The notes under the pieces are model-generated. The model was not told the DNA's origin and did not search any database. It was given only the letters and a program-made list of their open reading frames with translations. Shown here in pieces: positions 26,743 through 35,843 of a DNA stretch of 64,000 nt. Source of the DNA: Gluconobacter japonicus (lineage in GTDB: Bacteria > Pseudomonadota > Alphaproteobacteria > Acetobacterales > Acetobacteraceae); assembly GCF_002723975.1 (NCBI RefSeq), contig NZ_BEWO01000002.1:62001-126000 (forward strand). Direction: 5' to 3'. Made by a program: the position numbers and the translations under genes. How positions within the stretch are numbered: the first letter of the stretch is position 1; each line of letters starts with the position of its first letter.

Positions 26743-27990
26743 ATGGACGCGCAATTCTCTCTCCCCAAGAACAAGATCCGCATTCTCCTGCTTGAAGGCA
26801 TCCATGAGAGTGCTGTCGAGCATTTCAATGTGCAGGGTTATGCAGAGGTCACACGCCTGAAAGGCGCCCTTGAAGGCGATGCTCTCAAGGAAGCACTCCA
26901 GGGCGTGCATATGGTCGGCATCCGGAGCCGCACGCAGCTAACGAGAGAGGTTCTTGAATCCGCTGATCGCCTCATGGCGATTGGCTGCTTCTGCATCGGA
27001 ACGAACCAGGTTGATCTGGAAGCCGCTCGCATGGCCGGTATCCCGGTCTTCAACGCCCCCTATAGCAATACACGTTCTGTCGCCGAACTGGTGATGGGCG
27101 AAGTTGTCATGCTAATGCGCCGCATCCCCTCCCGTTCCGAACAGTGCCATCAGGGTGGCTGGGACAAGTCTGCCATCAACGCCTGGGAAGTCCGCGGAAA
27201 GACGCTCGGTATTGTCGGTTACGGTTCGATCGGCTCGCAGCTTTCCGTTCTGGCCGAAGCCTTCGGTATGCGCGTCCTGTACTACGATATCATGCCACGC
27301 CTTCCCCATGGCAATGCAGTTGCTGTGGCCACGCTAAAAGACCTGTTGGCCCAGTCGGATGTCGTGACGCTCCATGTTCCGCAGACACCGGACACGGATC
27401 TGCTGATTGGCGAAGCTGAAATCCGAGCCATGAAGCCCAACTCCATCCTGCTCAACAACGCGCGCGGTAATGTCGTGGACCTGGAGGCGCTGGCTGCTGC
27501 TCTCAAGGACGGCCACCTCATGGGCGCAGGTGTAGACGTTTTCCCGGTCGAACCGAAGATTGCTGGCGAGCGTTTTGTTTCCCCGCTTCAGGGTCTGAAA
27601 AACGTGCTTCTCACCCCGCATATCGGCGGCTCCACCATGGAAGCGCAGGAGCGGATTGGCGTTGAAGTCGCTCGTAAGCTGGTGGACTATTCGGATGTTG
27701 GCTCCACCATTGGTGCCGTAAATTTTCCGAGCGTACAGCTTCCGGAGCGGCCACGTGGCACGCGTTTCATGCACGTTCATGCCAACCGTCCCGGCATCAT
27801 GCGGCAGATCAACGAGCTATTCGCAGCCGAGAACTGCAATGTGACGGCACAGTATCTGCAAACGGATGGTGAAGTCGGATACGTCGTCGTTGAAGCCGAA
27901 TCGACCGGCCCTGACATGGACCAGCAGCTTCTGGACGGTCTGCGCGCTATGGACGGTACGCTCCGTGCACGCCTGATTTACCAGCGTTAA
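26743..27990 (+). CDS. serA: D-3-phosphoglycerate dehydrogenase
   Basis: A 415-residue SerA of the E. coli type. It catalyses the first committed step of serine synthesis. The NAD-binding loop is GIVGYGSIGSQ (about residue 160), the catalytic histidine lies in LTPHIGGST (about 292), and the C-terminal 75 residues form an ACT domain (MHVHANRPGIMRQINELF) expected to bind serine as feedback inhibitor. The family's intervening large domain found in some actinobacteria is absent. comM follows 12 bases later on the same strand. Confidence 0.95.
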   Translation: MDAQFSLPKNKIRILLLEGIHESAVEHFNVQGYAEVTRLKGALEGDALKEALQGVHMVGIRSRTQLTREVLESADRLMAIGCFCIGTNQVDLEAARMAGIPVFNAPYSNTRSVAELVMGEVVMLMRRIPSRSEQCHQGGWDKSAINAWEVRGKTLGIVGYGSIGSQLSVLAEAFGMRVLYYDIMPRLPHGNAVAVATLKDLLAQSDVVTLHVPQTPDTDLLIGEAEIRAMKPNSILLNNARGNVVDLEALAAALKDGHLMGAGVDVFPVEPKIAGERFVSPLQGLKNVLLTPHIGGSTMEAQERIGVEVARKLVDYSDVGSTIGAVNFPSVQLPERPRGTRFMHVHANRPGIMRQINELFAAENCNVTAQYLQTDGEVGYVVVEAESTGPDMDQQLLDGLRAMDGTLRARLIYQR

Positions 27991-28002
27991 CCATCTAGTA
28001 AT

Positions 28003-29544
28003 ATGTTCTGGCTACGATCTCGTCCCATGACGACATCCGGCCAGAACACACCTCCCAAGACCACCCCCACTCTCGCCCGTATCCAGAGCTTCGCCTTCTC
28101 AGGCATCGAAGCTGTTCCGGTCACGGTCGAAGTTCAGGTTTCTACCGGTTTGCCTGCGTTTTTGGTTGTCGGCATGGCCGATAAATCTGTTGGAGAAGCG
28201 CGCGAACGTGTTCGCGCTGCTCTGACGGCAATGGGCTTGGCGCTTCCACCCAAACGTATTCTGGTCAATCTGGTGCCTGCCGACCTCATCAAGGAAGGCG
28301 CACATTTTGACCTTCCCATTGCCCTGGGTCTGCTGGTGGCGATGGGACTTTTGCCGTTCGAAGCCGTGTCTGCTTATGCCGCCGTTGGTGAATTGTCTCT
28401 GGATGGGCGTGTTAATCCAATCAACGGTGTTCTGTCAGCCGCTCTGGGTGCCGCGACAGAGGGGCTAGGCCTGATCTGTCCTTCGCTTCAGGGTACGGAA
28501 GCACGTTGGGGCAATCCCGATCATGACATTCTGGCTCCAGAAACATTGCTCGCGCTTGTTTCCCATTTTCGAGGCGAACAGGTTCTGACGCCTGTTCTAC
28601 CGGCGCAGGGCTACACGCCCGATTACGGGCCAGACCTTGCAGACGTCAAAGGTATGGCATTGGGTCGGCGCGCTCTGGAGATTGCCGCCGCCGGTGGACA
28701 TTCCGTTCTCATGAGTGGGCCGCCCGGCGCAGGAAAATCCATGCTGGCATGTCGTTTGCCAAGTATTCTGCCGGACCTCACAACGGAAGAAATGCTGGAA
28801 ACCAGCCGTATTCATAGTGTCTCCGGTCTTTTGAAAGAGGGACGCCTGACGGTTCGGCCGCCTTATCGTGCTCCGCATCACAGTGCGAGCCTCCCTGCCA
28901 TGGTCGGCGGGGGTGCAAAAGCGAAGCCTGGTGAAGTCAGTCTGGCGCATAACGGGGTGCTGTTCCTTGATGAACTCCCCGAATTCTCCCGCTCCTGTCT
29001 GGAATCGCTGCGTCAGCCTATTGAGACGGGTTCCATCTCCATCGCGCGTGCGGCCCAGCACACGACTTATCCAGCCCGTTTCCAGTTTATTGCCGCGATG
29101 AATCCCTGCCGGTGCGGCTATCTGGGAGACCCGGAACGCAGTTGTCGCAAAGCGCCACGCTGCGGTGAGGATTACAGTGCCAAAATCTCAGGCCCCATGC
29201 TCGATCGCATGGATATCTGCGTACAGATTGACCCGCTTTCGCCTGTCGAAATCAGCCGGGCACCGCGAGGCGAAGATAGTGCGACGGTTCGGGCCCGCGT
29301 TGAAAAAGCGCGGGCACGACAGATCGAACGGCAGGGTGCTTGCAATGCTCAGGTCTCACCAGACCTGTTCGTCATGGATGATGACGCCCGCTCCCTTGCT
29401 GAACAGGCCGCCGAGAAAATGCGCCTCTCCAATCGGGGACTGACACGCCTGATGCGGGTTTCCCGAACCATTGCGGATCTGGAAGGCACACAGCAGATTC
29501 AACGCCATCACGTTGCCGAAGCCTTAGGGTTTCGGCGGCGTTGA
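28003..29544 (+). CDS. comM: YifB/ComM family Mg-chelatase-like AAA+ ATPase
   Basis: A 513-residue ComM. An N-terminal Lon-protease-like domain (GLPAFLVVGMADKSVGEARERVR) precedes a Mg-chelatase-type AAA+ ATPase with Walker A GPPGAGKS (about residue 240), VLFLDELPEF and the Cys-containing insert NPCRCGYLGD, then a C-terminal domain (SNRGLTRLMRVSRTIADLEG). ComM helicases promote branch migration during natural transformation. The ATG at 28003 or one at 28027 may be used. The 3' end overlaps a small membrane-protein gene by 21 bases, tail to tail. Confidence 0.93.
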   Translation: MFWLRSRPMTTSGQNTPPKTTPTLARIQSFAFSGIEAVPVTVEVQVSTGLPAFLVVGMADKSVGEARERVRAALTAMGLALPPKRILVNLVPADLIKEGAHFDLPIALGLLVAMGLLPFEAVSAYAAVGELSLDGRVNPINGVLSAALGAATEGLGLICPSLQGTEARWGNPDHDILAPETLLALVSHFRGEQVLTPVLPAQGYTPDYGPDLADVKGMALGRRALEIAAAGGHSVLMSGPPGAGKSMLACRLPSILPDLTTEEMLETSRIHSVSGLLKEGRLTVRPPYRAPHHSASLPAMVGGGAKAKPGEVSLAHNGVLFLDELPEFSRSCLESLRQPIETGSISIARAAQHTTYPARFQFIAAMNPCRCGYLGDPERSCRKAPRCGEDYSAKISGPMLDRMDICVQIDPLSPVEISRAPRGEDSATVRARVEKARARQIERQGACNAQVSPDLFVMDDDARSLAEQAAEKMRLSNRGLTRLMRVSRTIADLEGTQQIQRHHVAEALGFRRR

Positions 29545-29733
29545 TCCATTCTTACGTCGACCCAGATCCCGAAAAGACGGGATCATGGCGACCATGATGA
29601 ACAGCGTGATCCAGAAATTGATCTGGTGGAACATCGCCGTTCCATACAGCCAGAAACCGTACAGCAGGGTTGCGGTCATGACGGTATAACCCACCAGCAT
29701 GACCCACCAGATAATCCATTCCTTGCTTGGCAT
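29524..29733 (-). CDS. Small two-helix membrane protein coupled to metC
   Basis: A 69-residue protein with two predicted membrane helices (about residues 6-30 and 36-54; aromatic-rich, WIIWWVMLVGY) and a basic, proline-ending tail (LGRRKNGSTPPKP). I recognise no family. Its ATG overlaps the metC stop (TAATG), so it is probably translated by reinitiation after metC, and its 3' end runs 21 bases into comM on the other strand. The coupling suggests a role near sulfur amino-acid metabolism or simply opportunistic placement. Confidence 0.65.
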   Translation of the reverse strand: MPSKEWIIWWVMLVGYTVMTATLLYGFWLYGTAMFHQINFWITLFIMVAMIPSFRDLGRRKNGSTPPKP

Positions 29734-30950
29734 TACTGATCCACCCCTGCCAGACCATCCAGTCCGCGCGCCAGATCTGCCTTGAGATCCTCTACGTTCT
29801 CCAGACCAATATGCAGGCGGAAAGTTGCCGCTTTTGGCCCACCGTCTCCCGTCACGCGGCGAACATGTCCGGTCGTGGGCAGCACAAGGCTTTCGTAGCC
29901 TCCCCAGGAGGCCCCGATCCCGAACATGCTCAGATTATCGATCATGCGTTCCGCGGCCTCGACACTGATATTCGGCTGAAGCTCAACGCCAAACAGCCCG
30001 CACGCACCGGTAAAATCACGCTTCCAGATATTGTGCCCCGGACAGTCTTCCAGAGCCGGATGCAGCACACGCGCCACTTCCGGACGTGTCTTCAGCCACT
30101 GAGCAATCTCAAGTGCAGAACGGGACTGATGAGCGAGACGCACACCCATGGTTCGCAGACCACGAAGAGTCAGCCAGCAGTCATCCGGGCTGGCACACTG
30201 GCCAAGCTGGATGGAGGCATCCCGCAAGGTCTTCCAATGCGTCTCATCATTGACCGTGATGGAGCCGATAATGACGTCCGAATGGCCCCCGGGATATTTC
30301 GTCAGGGCCTGGATCGACACGTCTACCCCATGCTCGAAGGGTTGGAATACGCCGATTCCCCATGTGTTATCGAGGAACAGCAGCGCCCCTGCCTGATGGG
30401 CCACATCCGCCAGCATTGGCACGTCCTGCACTTCGAATGTGTGGCTACCGGGGCTTTCAGCAAAAATGATGCGCGTTTCAGGCCGGGTCAGGACTTCAAT
30501 TTCTGCGCGTGTCGTCATTGGCGCGTAGTACGTTGTGCTGACGCCCAGACGTTTGAGCATGGTGTCAGCAAAGCGGCGCGTTGGCCCATAAACCGAGTCG
30601 GGAAGAAGCAGATGGTCGCCCTGCCCCAGAAACGCCACCAGCGGCGTTGTACAGGCACTTAGACCGGAATTGACAACCTGTGTGTGGGTCCCGCCCTCAA
30701 TGGCCGATAACAGCACTTCAAGTTCGTGCTGGATCGGTGTTCCCATTGCGCCATAAACCGCCTTGTGGGCATGGCTGCGGCCATCCATCCGGTTCATGGA
30801 TTCAAGCGTGGGAAACAAGACCGTCGAACCGCGCGAGACAGGCAGGTTCACCAGTGTTCCGCCCTCGCTGGCCTCTGCACGCCCACCCTGTACAAGGGTT
30901 GACGCCAAGCGGTTCCAGCCCGCGCTGACACGTGTTTCGAGATCGCTCAT
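29733..30950 (-). CDS. metC: Cystathionine beta-lyase or related Cys/Met PLP enzyme
   Basis: A 405-residue member of the Cys/Met metabolism PLP family. The cofactor lysine is in ALTKYPGGHSD, the phosphate-binding turn is SGLSACT, and WGGYESLV and the C-terminal LHIGLEN match cystathionine beta-lyases, which split cystathionine into homocysteine, pyruvate and ammonia. A gamma-lyase or MetB role cannot be excluded. It overlaps the sulfurtransferase gene by four bases (ATGA) upstream and the small membrane protein by one base downstream, giving a three-gene sulfur-related operon. Confidence 0.88.
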   Translation of the reverse strand: MSDLETRVSAGWNRLASTLVQGGRAEASEGGTLVNLPVSRGSTVLFPTLESMNRMDGRSHAHKAVYGAMGTPIQHELEVLLSAIEGGTHTQVVNSGLSACTTPLVAFLGQGDHLLLPDSVYGPTRRFADTMLKRLGVSTTYYAPMTTRAEIEVLTRPETRIIFAESPGSHTFEVQDVPMLADVAHQAGALLFLDNTWGIGVFQPFEHGVDVSIQALTKYPGGHSDVIIGSITVNDETHWKTLRDASIQLGQCASPDDCWLTLRGLRTMGVRLAHQSRSALEIAQWLKTRPEVARVLHPALEDCPGHNIWKRDFTGACGLFGVELQPNISVEAAERMIDNLSMFGIGASWGGYESLVLPTTGHVRRVTGDGGPKAATFRLHIGLENVEDLKADLARGLDGLAGVDQ

Positions 30951-31780
30951 GCCTGTTCTCCCGTCACAATCGGCGCATCCGGATCACTCCCCCATTCCGC
31001 CCAGGAACCATCATAAAGTGCGCCATCCGGCAGCCCGGCGATTGCCAGCCCAGCCAGAAGTGTTGCGGCTGTCAGTCCTGATCCACAGCTTGTAATCACC
31101 CTCCGCCCGGCAACCGGTGCGAACAAGGAGCGAAGCGTTTCCGGCGGAAGGAAATGACCATGCTCGTCGACAAGTCGTGTCCAGTCCATGCTGATAGCGC
31201 CCGCCATATGGCCGCCACGCACACCCGGTCTCGGCTCTGGCACAGACCCCGCAAAACGCCCATGACTGCGGGCATCCAGAACAACCGTCTGAGAAGGTGC
31301 GTTCAGAATATCACCGCTCCCTGCCAGCAGACCGTAACGCGGACGCGTTCTGTACTGAGCAGGCTCCACACCCACAGGGTCTCCGCGTTCAACCGAACCA
31401 CCAGCTTCCCGCCATGCAGCCAGACCGCCATCCAGAATCCTGACATTCCGGTGCCCAAACAGGCGCGCCAGCCACCAGCCCCGACAGGCTCCGACGCTTC
31501 CCTTTCCGTCATAAAAAACGATTGGCGTGTCTTCGGTCAGACCGAGTTCGCCCATCAGACGCGCAAACCGGGCGGCACCCGGAACAGTATGCGGCAGGCG
31601 GCTCTCCGGATCAGCAAAGATATCAATGTCGAATCGACGTGCACCCGGAATATGGGCCTCACGGAACGCAGCGTCCGGATTCCCGTTCTGACCGGGCAGG
31701 AGAACGCTGGCATCCAGCGGAACGTAAGCCGTTGTCCCTGCAAGGAGGTCCTGTGCGGCAAGAAGCGGTGAATTCGTCAT
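30947..31780 (-). CDS. sseA: 3-mercaptopyruvate sulfurtransferase (tandem rhodanese)
   Basis: A 277-residue protein with two rhodanese domains. The N-terminal one is inactive-like (DARRFDIDIF, YDGKGSVGACRGWWL), and the C-terminal one holds the catalytic Cys in CGSGLTA, the six-residue loop typical of mercaptopyruvate sulfurtransferases (CGSGVTA). It transfers sulfur to thiophilic acceptors. The ATG at 31780 was chosen because the frame upstream runs antisense into the permease gene. It is coupled to metC by an ATGA overlap. Confidence 0.88.
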   Translation of the reverse strand: MTNSPLLAAQDLLAGTTAYVPLDASVLLPGQNGNPDAAFREAHIPGARRFDIDIFADPESRLPHTVPGAARFARLMGELGLTEDTPIVFYDGKGSVGACRGWWLARLFGHRNVRILDGGLAAWREAGGSVERGDPVGVEPAQYRTRPRYGLLAGSGDILNAPSQTVVLDARSHGRFAGSVPEPRPGVRGGHMAGAISMDWTRLVDEHGHFLPPETLRSLFAPVAGRRVITSCGSGLTAATLLAGLAIAGLPDGALYDGSWAEWGSDPDAPIVTGEQA

Positions 31781-31891
31781 CCCTCTACCATAGGTCGAGG
31801 GATGCGCGGGACGCCAGAGCGTGGCAGACTGTTCAGCCATGAATATGCAGGTCCCTGCCTTGAAGCCATTGACCCCCCGGAAATCTGTTCC

Positions 31892-32968
31892 ATGACAACA
31901 GAGCGGATCATTCTGGGCTTCGTCCTTGTTGGCGTAGCCTATGGATGCGGCGTCATCCTCTGGCCGTTCCTTTCGGCCATCCTCTGGGCGGCTATCCTCA
32001 CTTTTTCCAGTTGGCCCATCTACCGATGGCTGAGACGCCATATCCGGCCGTCGCTTGCCGCGCTGGGCATGATGTTTCTCAGTGCCGTGACCATTATCGT
32101 TCCCCTGTCGGTTCTCACATCCGCTGGAATCAGTGACATCCCGGAAACGATTGGCACCCTCGATACGCTCCTTCTCAGGGCAGGCTCGGCCGGACCGCCT
32201 CCAGCCTGGATGGCTCATATCCCGCTGGCAGGGCCCCATCTGGTCGAATGGTGGCACCATCTGACCCATGACGTTGGCGCGGCCACGGAAATGCTGCGTC
32301 CCTATTTCGGCCAGATCGCTCACTACACGCTTGCCATCCTGATGAAGCTGGCCAGTGGTCTGGTGGAACTTGTCATGGCTTTGTTTGTGGCATTCTTCCT
32401 CTGGCTGAACGGCGATTCGCTGGGTCTCACCATTACCGCGCTAATCGCCCGGATCGCTGGCCCTCGTGCCACCCCCCGTCTCATCAATGTCATCGGACGG
32501 ACAATCCGGGGAACGGTGTACGGGGTACTGGGTACGGCAATCATTCAGGGTGTTCTGACAGGGATCGGCCTCATGATTGCAGGCGTTCCTTCCCCGGTTC
32601 TTCTGGCGGGTATTGCAGCGTTTGTTGCGGTCTTTCCCATTGGCGCGCCTCTGATCTGGATACCCGCGGCCATCTGGCTTGGCATGACCCACCATGTGGG
32701 GCATGGGCTGTTTCTGGCGGCTTACGGCGTCATCGTTATTTCCGGTGCAGACCATCTGATCCGACCGATCTTCATCTCACGTGGCGCGCAGTTACCCTAT
32801 CTGCTGACCGTTTTGGGTGTTCTTGGCGGCGTTGTGGCTTTTGGCGGCCTCGGGATTTTCCTTGGCCCCGTCCTGCTGGCTGTTGGATACACGCTTACCA
32901 GTGAATTCGCTGCTGGCCCTCACCGACCTGAACCACGGCATCTTTATATTTCGGAGTCTTCCAAGTGA
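31892..32968 (+). CDS. AI-2E family transporter (UPF0118 permease)
   Basis: A 358-residue polytopic inner-membrane protein with about eight hydrophobic segments, including paired helices at the N-terminus and a C-terminal group with GVLGGVVAFGGLGIFLGPVLLAVGY-like glycine-rich packing. This is the UPF0118/AI-2E exporter family, whose members have been linked to autoinducer-2 export or sodium/proton antiport; the substrate here is unknown. The ATG at 31892 gives a start close to the first helix. The stop overlaps the GTG of the next gene (GTGA). Confidence 0.85.
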   Translation: MTTERIILGFVLVGVAYGCGVILWPFLSAILWAAILTFSSWPIYRWLRRHIRPSLAALGMMFLSAVTIIVPLSVLTSAGISDIPETIGTLDTLLLRAGSAGPPPAWMAHIPLAGPHLVEWWHHLTHDVGAATEMLRPYFGQIAHYTLAILMKLASGLVELVMALFVAFFLWLNGDSLGLTITALIARIAGPRATPRLINVIGRTIRGTVYGVLGTAIIQGVLTGIGLMIAGVPSPVLLAGIAAFVAVFPIGAPLIWIPAAIWLGMTHHVGHGLFLAAYGVIVISGADHLIRPIFISRGAQLPYLLTVLGVLGGVVAFGGLGIFLGPVLLAVGYTLTSEFAAGPHRPEPRHLYISESSK

Positions 32969-33591
32969 CGGCATCGCTTCTGTCCGGCTCACCTTTTCGC
33001 ATTCTGAGCTGGAACCTTCTTCGCTGGGACGGCGCATCGCTGGAAGACGTTCTGACCGTGATTCGTGCGGAAGACCCGGACGTCGTTCTGATGCAGGAAG
33101 CACAGGAACCAGTTGATGTCCTGCCTGAAATTCTGGGCGGCTATTATGATCGTATTCCGCTTCCCGGTCGCCCGCATGGCACGGCATGCTGGAGTCGTCT
33201 GCCGTTCACGCGACCGCCGTCTTTCTGCCATCTCCCGCGTGGACTGGTTGTGAAGCGCACGGCACAGATCATTGATTTCGGAAGTTTTTCCCTGGCCAAC
33301 GTGCATCTGTCCCACGGACAGATCCTCAACCGCCGACAGCTTCGCAGCCTGACGACCAGCATGCATCGACGCGCTGTCATCATGGGGGATTTCAATCTTG
33401 TGGGTCCAGTCATGCTCCCCGGATTTCATGACGTTGGCCCCAAGGAGAAAACCCACCGGATGCTGGACCGTCTTCCCCTGCGACTGGACCGTTGTCTTGT
33501 CCGCGGTGTGAACCGTCTGGAAGCCCGTGCACTCCCGCGTTTCGGCTCGGATCATCGTCCGATTTCCGTCACGCTGCGGCTCACGCCCTAA
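32965..33591 (+). CDS. Endonuclease/exonuclease/phosphatase (EEP) family protein
   Basis: A 208-residue EEP-fold protein. Motifs in order: ILSWNLLRWD, VVLMQEAQ (metal-binding Glu), a central HGTACWSRLP segment, MGDFNL and the C-terminal FGSDHRPI with the catalytic histidine. It should be a Mg-dependent phosphodiesterase acting on nucleic acid, lipid or sugar phosphates. No signal peptide is evident. It begins with GTG overlapping the permease stop, with GGAG eight bases upstream, and ends three bases from the convergent cardiolipin synthase stop. Confidence 0.85.
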   Translation: MTASLLSGSPFRILSWNLLRWDGASLEDVLTVIRAEDPDVVLMQEAQEPVDVLPEILGGYYDRIPLPGRPHGTACWSRLPFTRPPSFCHLPRGLVVKRTAQIIDFGSFSLANVHLSHGQILNRRQLRSLTTSMHRRAVIMGDFNLVGPVMLPGFHDVGPKEKTHRMLDRLPLRLDRCLVRGVNRLEARALPRFGSDHRPISVTLRLTP

Positions 33592-33594
33592 GCC

Positions 33595-35007
33595 TTACAG
33601 ATAGGGCAGGAACAGCCTGAGCGCTGCGTTACGGATCTGGATCAGATAAGGCGTCCGATCAATGTCGTGGTGGGTCAGTCGGTTTTTGCGATGCGTATCC
33701 ATAAAGGCCGACAGATCCCGAGCCACTTCCCGATCGTAAATCTCCAGATTGATTTCGAAGTTCAGGCGTAGGGAGCGGACGTCCAGATTGGTGCTCCCAA
33801 CAAAGCTCCATTCCTCATCCACGACCATCAGCTTGGAATGATTGAACGGCGGATTGGCCATCCAGACCCGGCATCCCGCATCCAGAAAAGGTCTCAGGTT
33901 GGCGTCGCGTGCAAAATCAATAATCGCGTGATTGCTGCTTTTCGGCACAACAATATCAATCACGACGCCGCGTAAGGCTGCCAGATTGAGAGCCGAGGTA
34001 AACCGGTCATCCGGCAGGAAATAGGGTGTCATGAGACGCACATGTTTCTTGGCCAGAGTAATGGCCTGCAACATGCCATATTCAATCTTCTCAAGGTCGG
34101 CATCCGGGCCGGACGTAACGATCCGCATGGGAATATCGCCGACGGGCAGCGGTTCGGGCAGATAAGGTTCGCCCTTGAGTTCTTCTCCTGTCGTGAAAGA
34201 CCAGTCCCATGCAAATGCCACGGACAACTGATGCACGACCGGGCCGCGCAGCTCGAAATGTGTATCCGCTACAGGGAGTTTTGTCCGTAGGCGAAGCATG
34301 TTTTCTTCACCAATGTTCAGGCCGCCCATGAAACCGACCCGACCATCCACAACAAGGATCTTGCGATGGTTGCGGAGATTGATGAACGGCATGCGCCATG
34401 GCCATACGGAATGCATGAACCGGGAACATTTCACGCCATCGCGTCTAAGCCGTCGCTCTATCGCACAGCGGAAATAGCCGCTCCCGATTCCATCCACCAG
34501 AACACGGACTTCCACACCGCGTCTGTGTGCGTCCACCAGAGCTTCAGCAAACTGCTCACCAATCCGGTCTGCCCGGAAAATATAAGAGCAGAGAATAACC
34601 GATGTTTTCGCCTGCCGGATGGCGTCTATCATGACAGGATAGGCATTATCCCCATCGTGCAGAACCTTCACGGAGTTCCCGCGCATCAAGGGGCGCTCTG
34701 TAAGACGACCCAGCATTTTTGCAAGCGGGGCCAGGTCCCCTTCCATCACCTGCCGGTACTTGGCGAGGAGTTCGCGCCCTTCCCAGGAGTGATGGTCGAT
34801 CATCTTGCGCGCCCGGCGATGAACACGGTTGATACCGAACATCAGGTAAAGTGCGGTTCCAAGAAATGGCCCGATCCAACAGACGCCAATCCACGCAGCG
34901 CACGCAGACGTGTTGCGTTTGTGGCGCAAGGCATGGAGTGTGACCATAATGGGAAGTGCCCAGCGAAGGCACGTCAGAACGAAATCCAGAACAGGCCAGT
35001 GCCTCAT
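33595..35007 (-). CDS. cls: Cardiolipin synthase (PLD superfamily)
   Basis: A 470-residue cardiolipin synthase. Two N-terminal membrane helices (residues about 8-24 and 36-56) and a short cytoplasmic region precede two PLD catalytic domains with HxK(x)4D motifs: HRKILVVDG with GGLN, and HSKLMVVDE with GSTNLD. It condenses two phosphatidylglycerol molecules (or related donors) into cardiolipin at the inner membrane. Length and topology fit ClsA. It is divergent from bpt with 115 bases between them. Confidence 0.92.
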   Translation of the reverse strand: MRHWPVLDFVLTCLRWALPIMVTLHALRHKRNTSACAAWIGVCWIGPFLGTALYLMFGINRVHRRARKMIDHHSWEGRELLAKYRQVMEGDLAPLAKMLGRLTERPLMRGNSVKVLHDGDNAYPVMIDAIRQAKTSVILCSYIFRADRIGEQFAEALVDAHRRGVEVRVLVDGIGSGYFRCAIERRLRRDGVKCSRFMHSVWPWRMPFINLRNHRKILVVDGRVGFMGGLNIGEENMLRLRTKLPVADTHFELRGPVVHQLSVAFAWDWSFTTGEELKGEPYLPEPLPVGDIPMRIVTSGPDADLEKIEYGMLQAITLAKKHVRLMTPYFLPDDRFTSALNLAALRGVVIDIVVPKSSNHAIIDFARDANLRPFLDAGCRVWMANPPFNHSKLMVVDEEWSFVGSTNLDVRSLRLNFEINLEIYDREVARDLSAFMDTHRKNRLTHHDIDRTPYLIQIRNAALRLFLPYL

Positions 35008-35122
35008 AAAACTCCTTGGCAGACCGAGACTGTGCTCTTTCCGCGAAGATGATGGATGCGTCAGCCGGATGTCTGAGCTACGCTAGGCAATCAATCCGGT
35101 ATTTTCCAAGAGGAGCGACCCT

Positions 35123-35839
35123 GTGCAGCATCGTCCTCAGCTCTTCTATACGACAGAGCCAGCTCCCTGCCCGTACCTGCCCAACCGCATGGAGCGCAAG
35201 GTACTGACAGATCTTTCTGGCCCCGATGCTGCCTCCCTGCATGACCGTCTTTCCCAGGCCGGGTTCAGACGCAGCCATACGATTGCCTATGCCCCCGTCT
35301 GCGTGGACTGCCGGGCCTGCAAACCGATGCGCCTGCCTGTGGCTCTTTTCCGGCCGTCCCGCACACAACAGCGCATCTGGAAACGCCATCAGGACGTCAA
35401 GGCTGCCATTACAGCGCCAATTCCAACGCAGGAACAGTTTGCACTGTTTCAGGCGTATCAGAAAAGCCGCCATACAGATGGGGATATGGCCCATATGTCC
35501 TGGCAGGACTACGCCGATCTGATCTCAAACACTCCGGTCGAAACGATTGTCATAGAGTTTCGCACGTCGGCAGACCAACTCGTCTGTGTGTCTCTTGTCG
35601 ATGTCATGTCGGACGGACTGTCCGCCGTGTACACCTTTTACGACCCCACGACCCCTGCTGCATCCTGGGGAACATTCTCGATCCTGTGGTTACTCCACTT
35701 GGCCAAACAGCGCGGACATCTTCACCTCTATCTGGGGTATTATGTCCCGGGCAGTCAGAAAATGGCTTACAAAGCCACCTTCCAGCCTGCCGAGATTTTT
35801 CAGGGTGGTCACTGGACCTCCCTGATTCTCTCCGCCTGA
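35123..35839 (+). CDS. bpt: Aspartate/glutamate leucyltransferase
   Basis: A 238-residue Bpt, related to arginyl-tRNA-protein transferases. It adds leucine to N-terminal Asp or Glu, making N-degrons that ClpS/ClpAP read. The N-terminal Cys motif CPYLP, the CVDCRACKPMRLPV cluster, DGDMAHMSWQDY, and LHLYLGYYVPGSQKMAYKA are typical. It begins with GTG at 35123, eight bases after AGAGGAG. The stop lies four bases from the parC stop on the opposite strand. Confidence 0.93.
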   Translation: MQHRPQLFYTTEPAPCPYLPNRMERKVLTDLSGPDAASLHDRLSQAGFRRSHTIAYAPVCVDCRACKPMRLPVALFRPSRTQQRIWKRHQDVKAAITAPIPTQEQFALFQAYQKSRHTDGDMAHMSWQDYADLISNTPVETIVIEFRTSADQLVCVSLVDVMSDGLSAVYTFYDPTTPAASWGTFSILWLLHLAKQRGHLHLYLGYYVPGSQKMAYKATFQPAEIFQGGHWTSLILSA

Positions 35840-35843
35840 AAGG

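Noticed and set aside
31781-32323. 181-codon N-terminal extension of the sulfurtransferase gene
   Set aside because: It lies antisense to the permease gene and is low complexity; rhodanese homology starts at the ATG at 31780.
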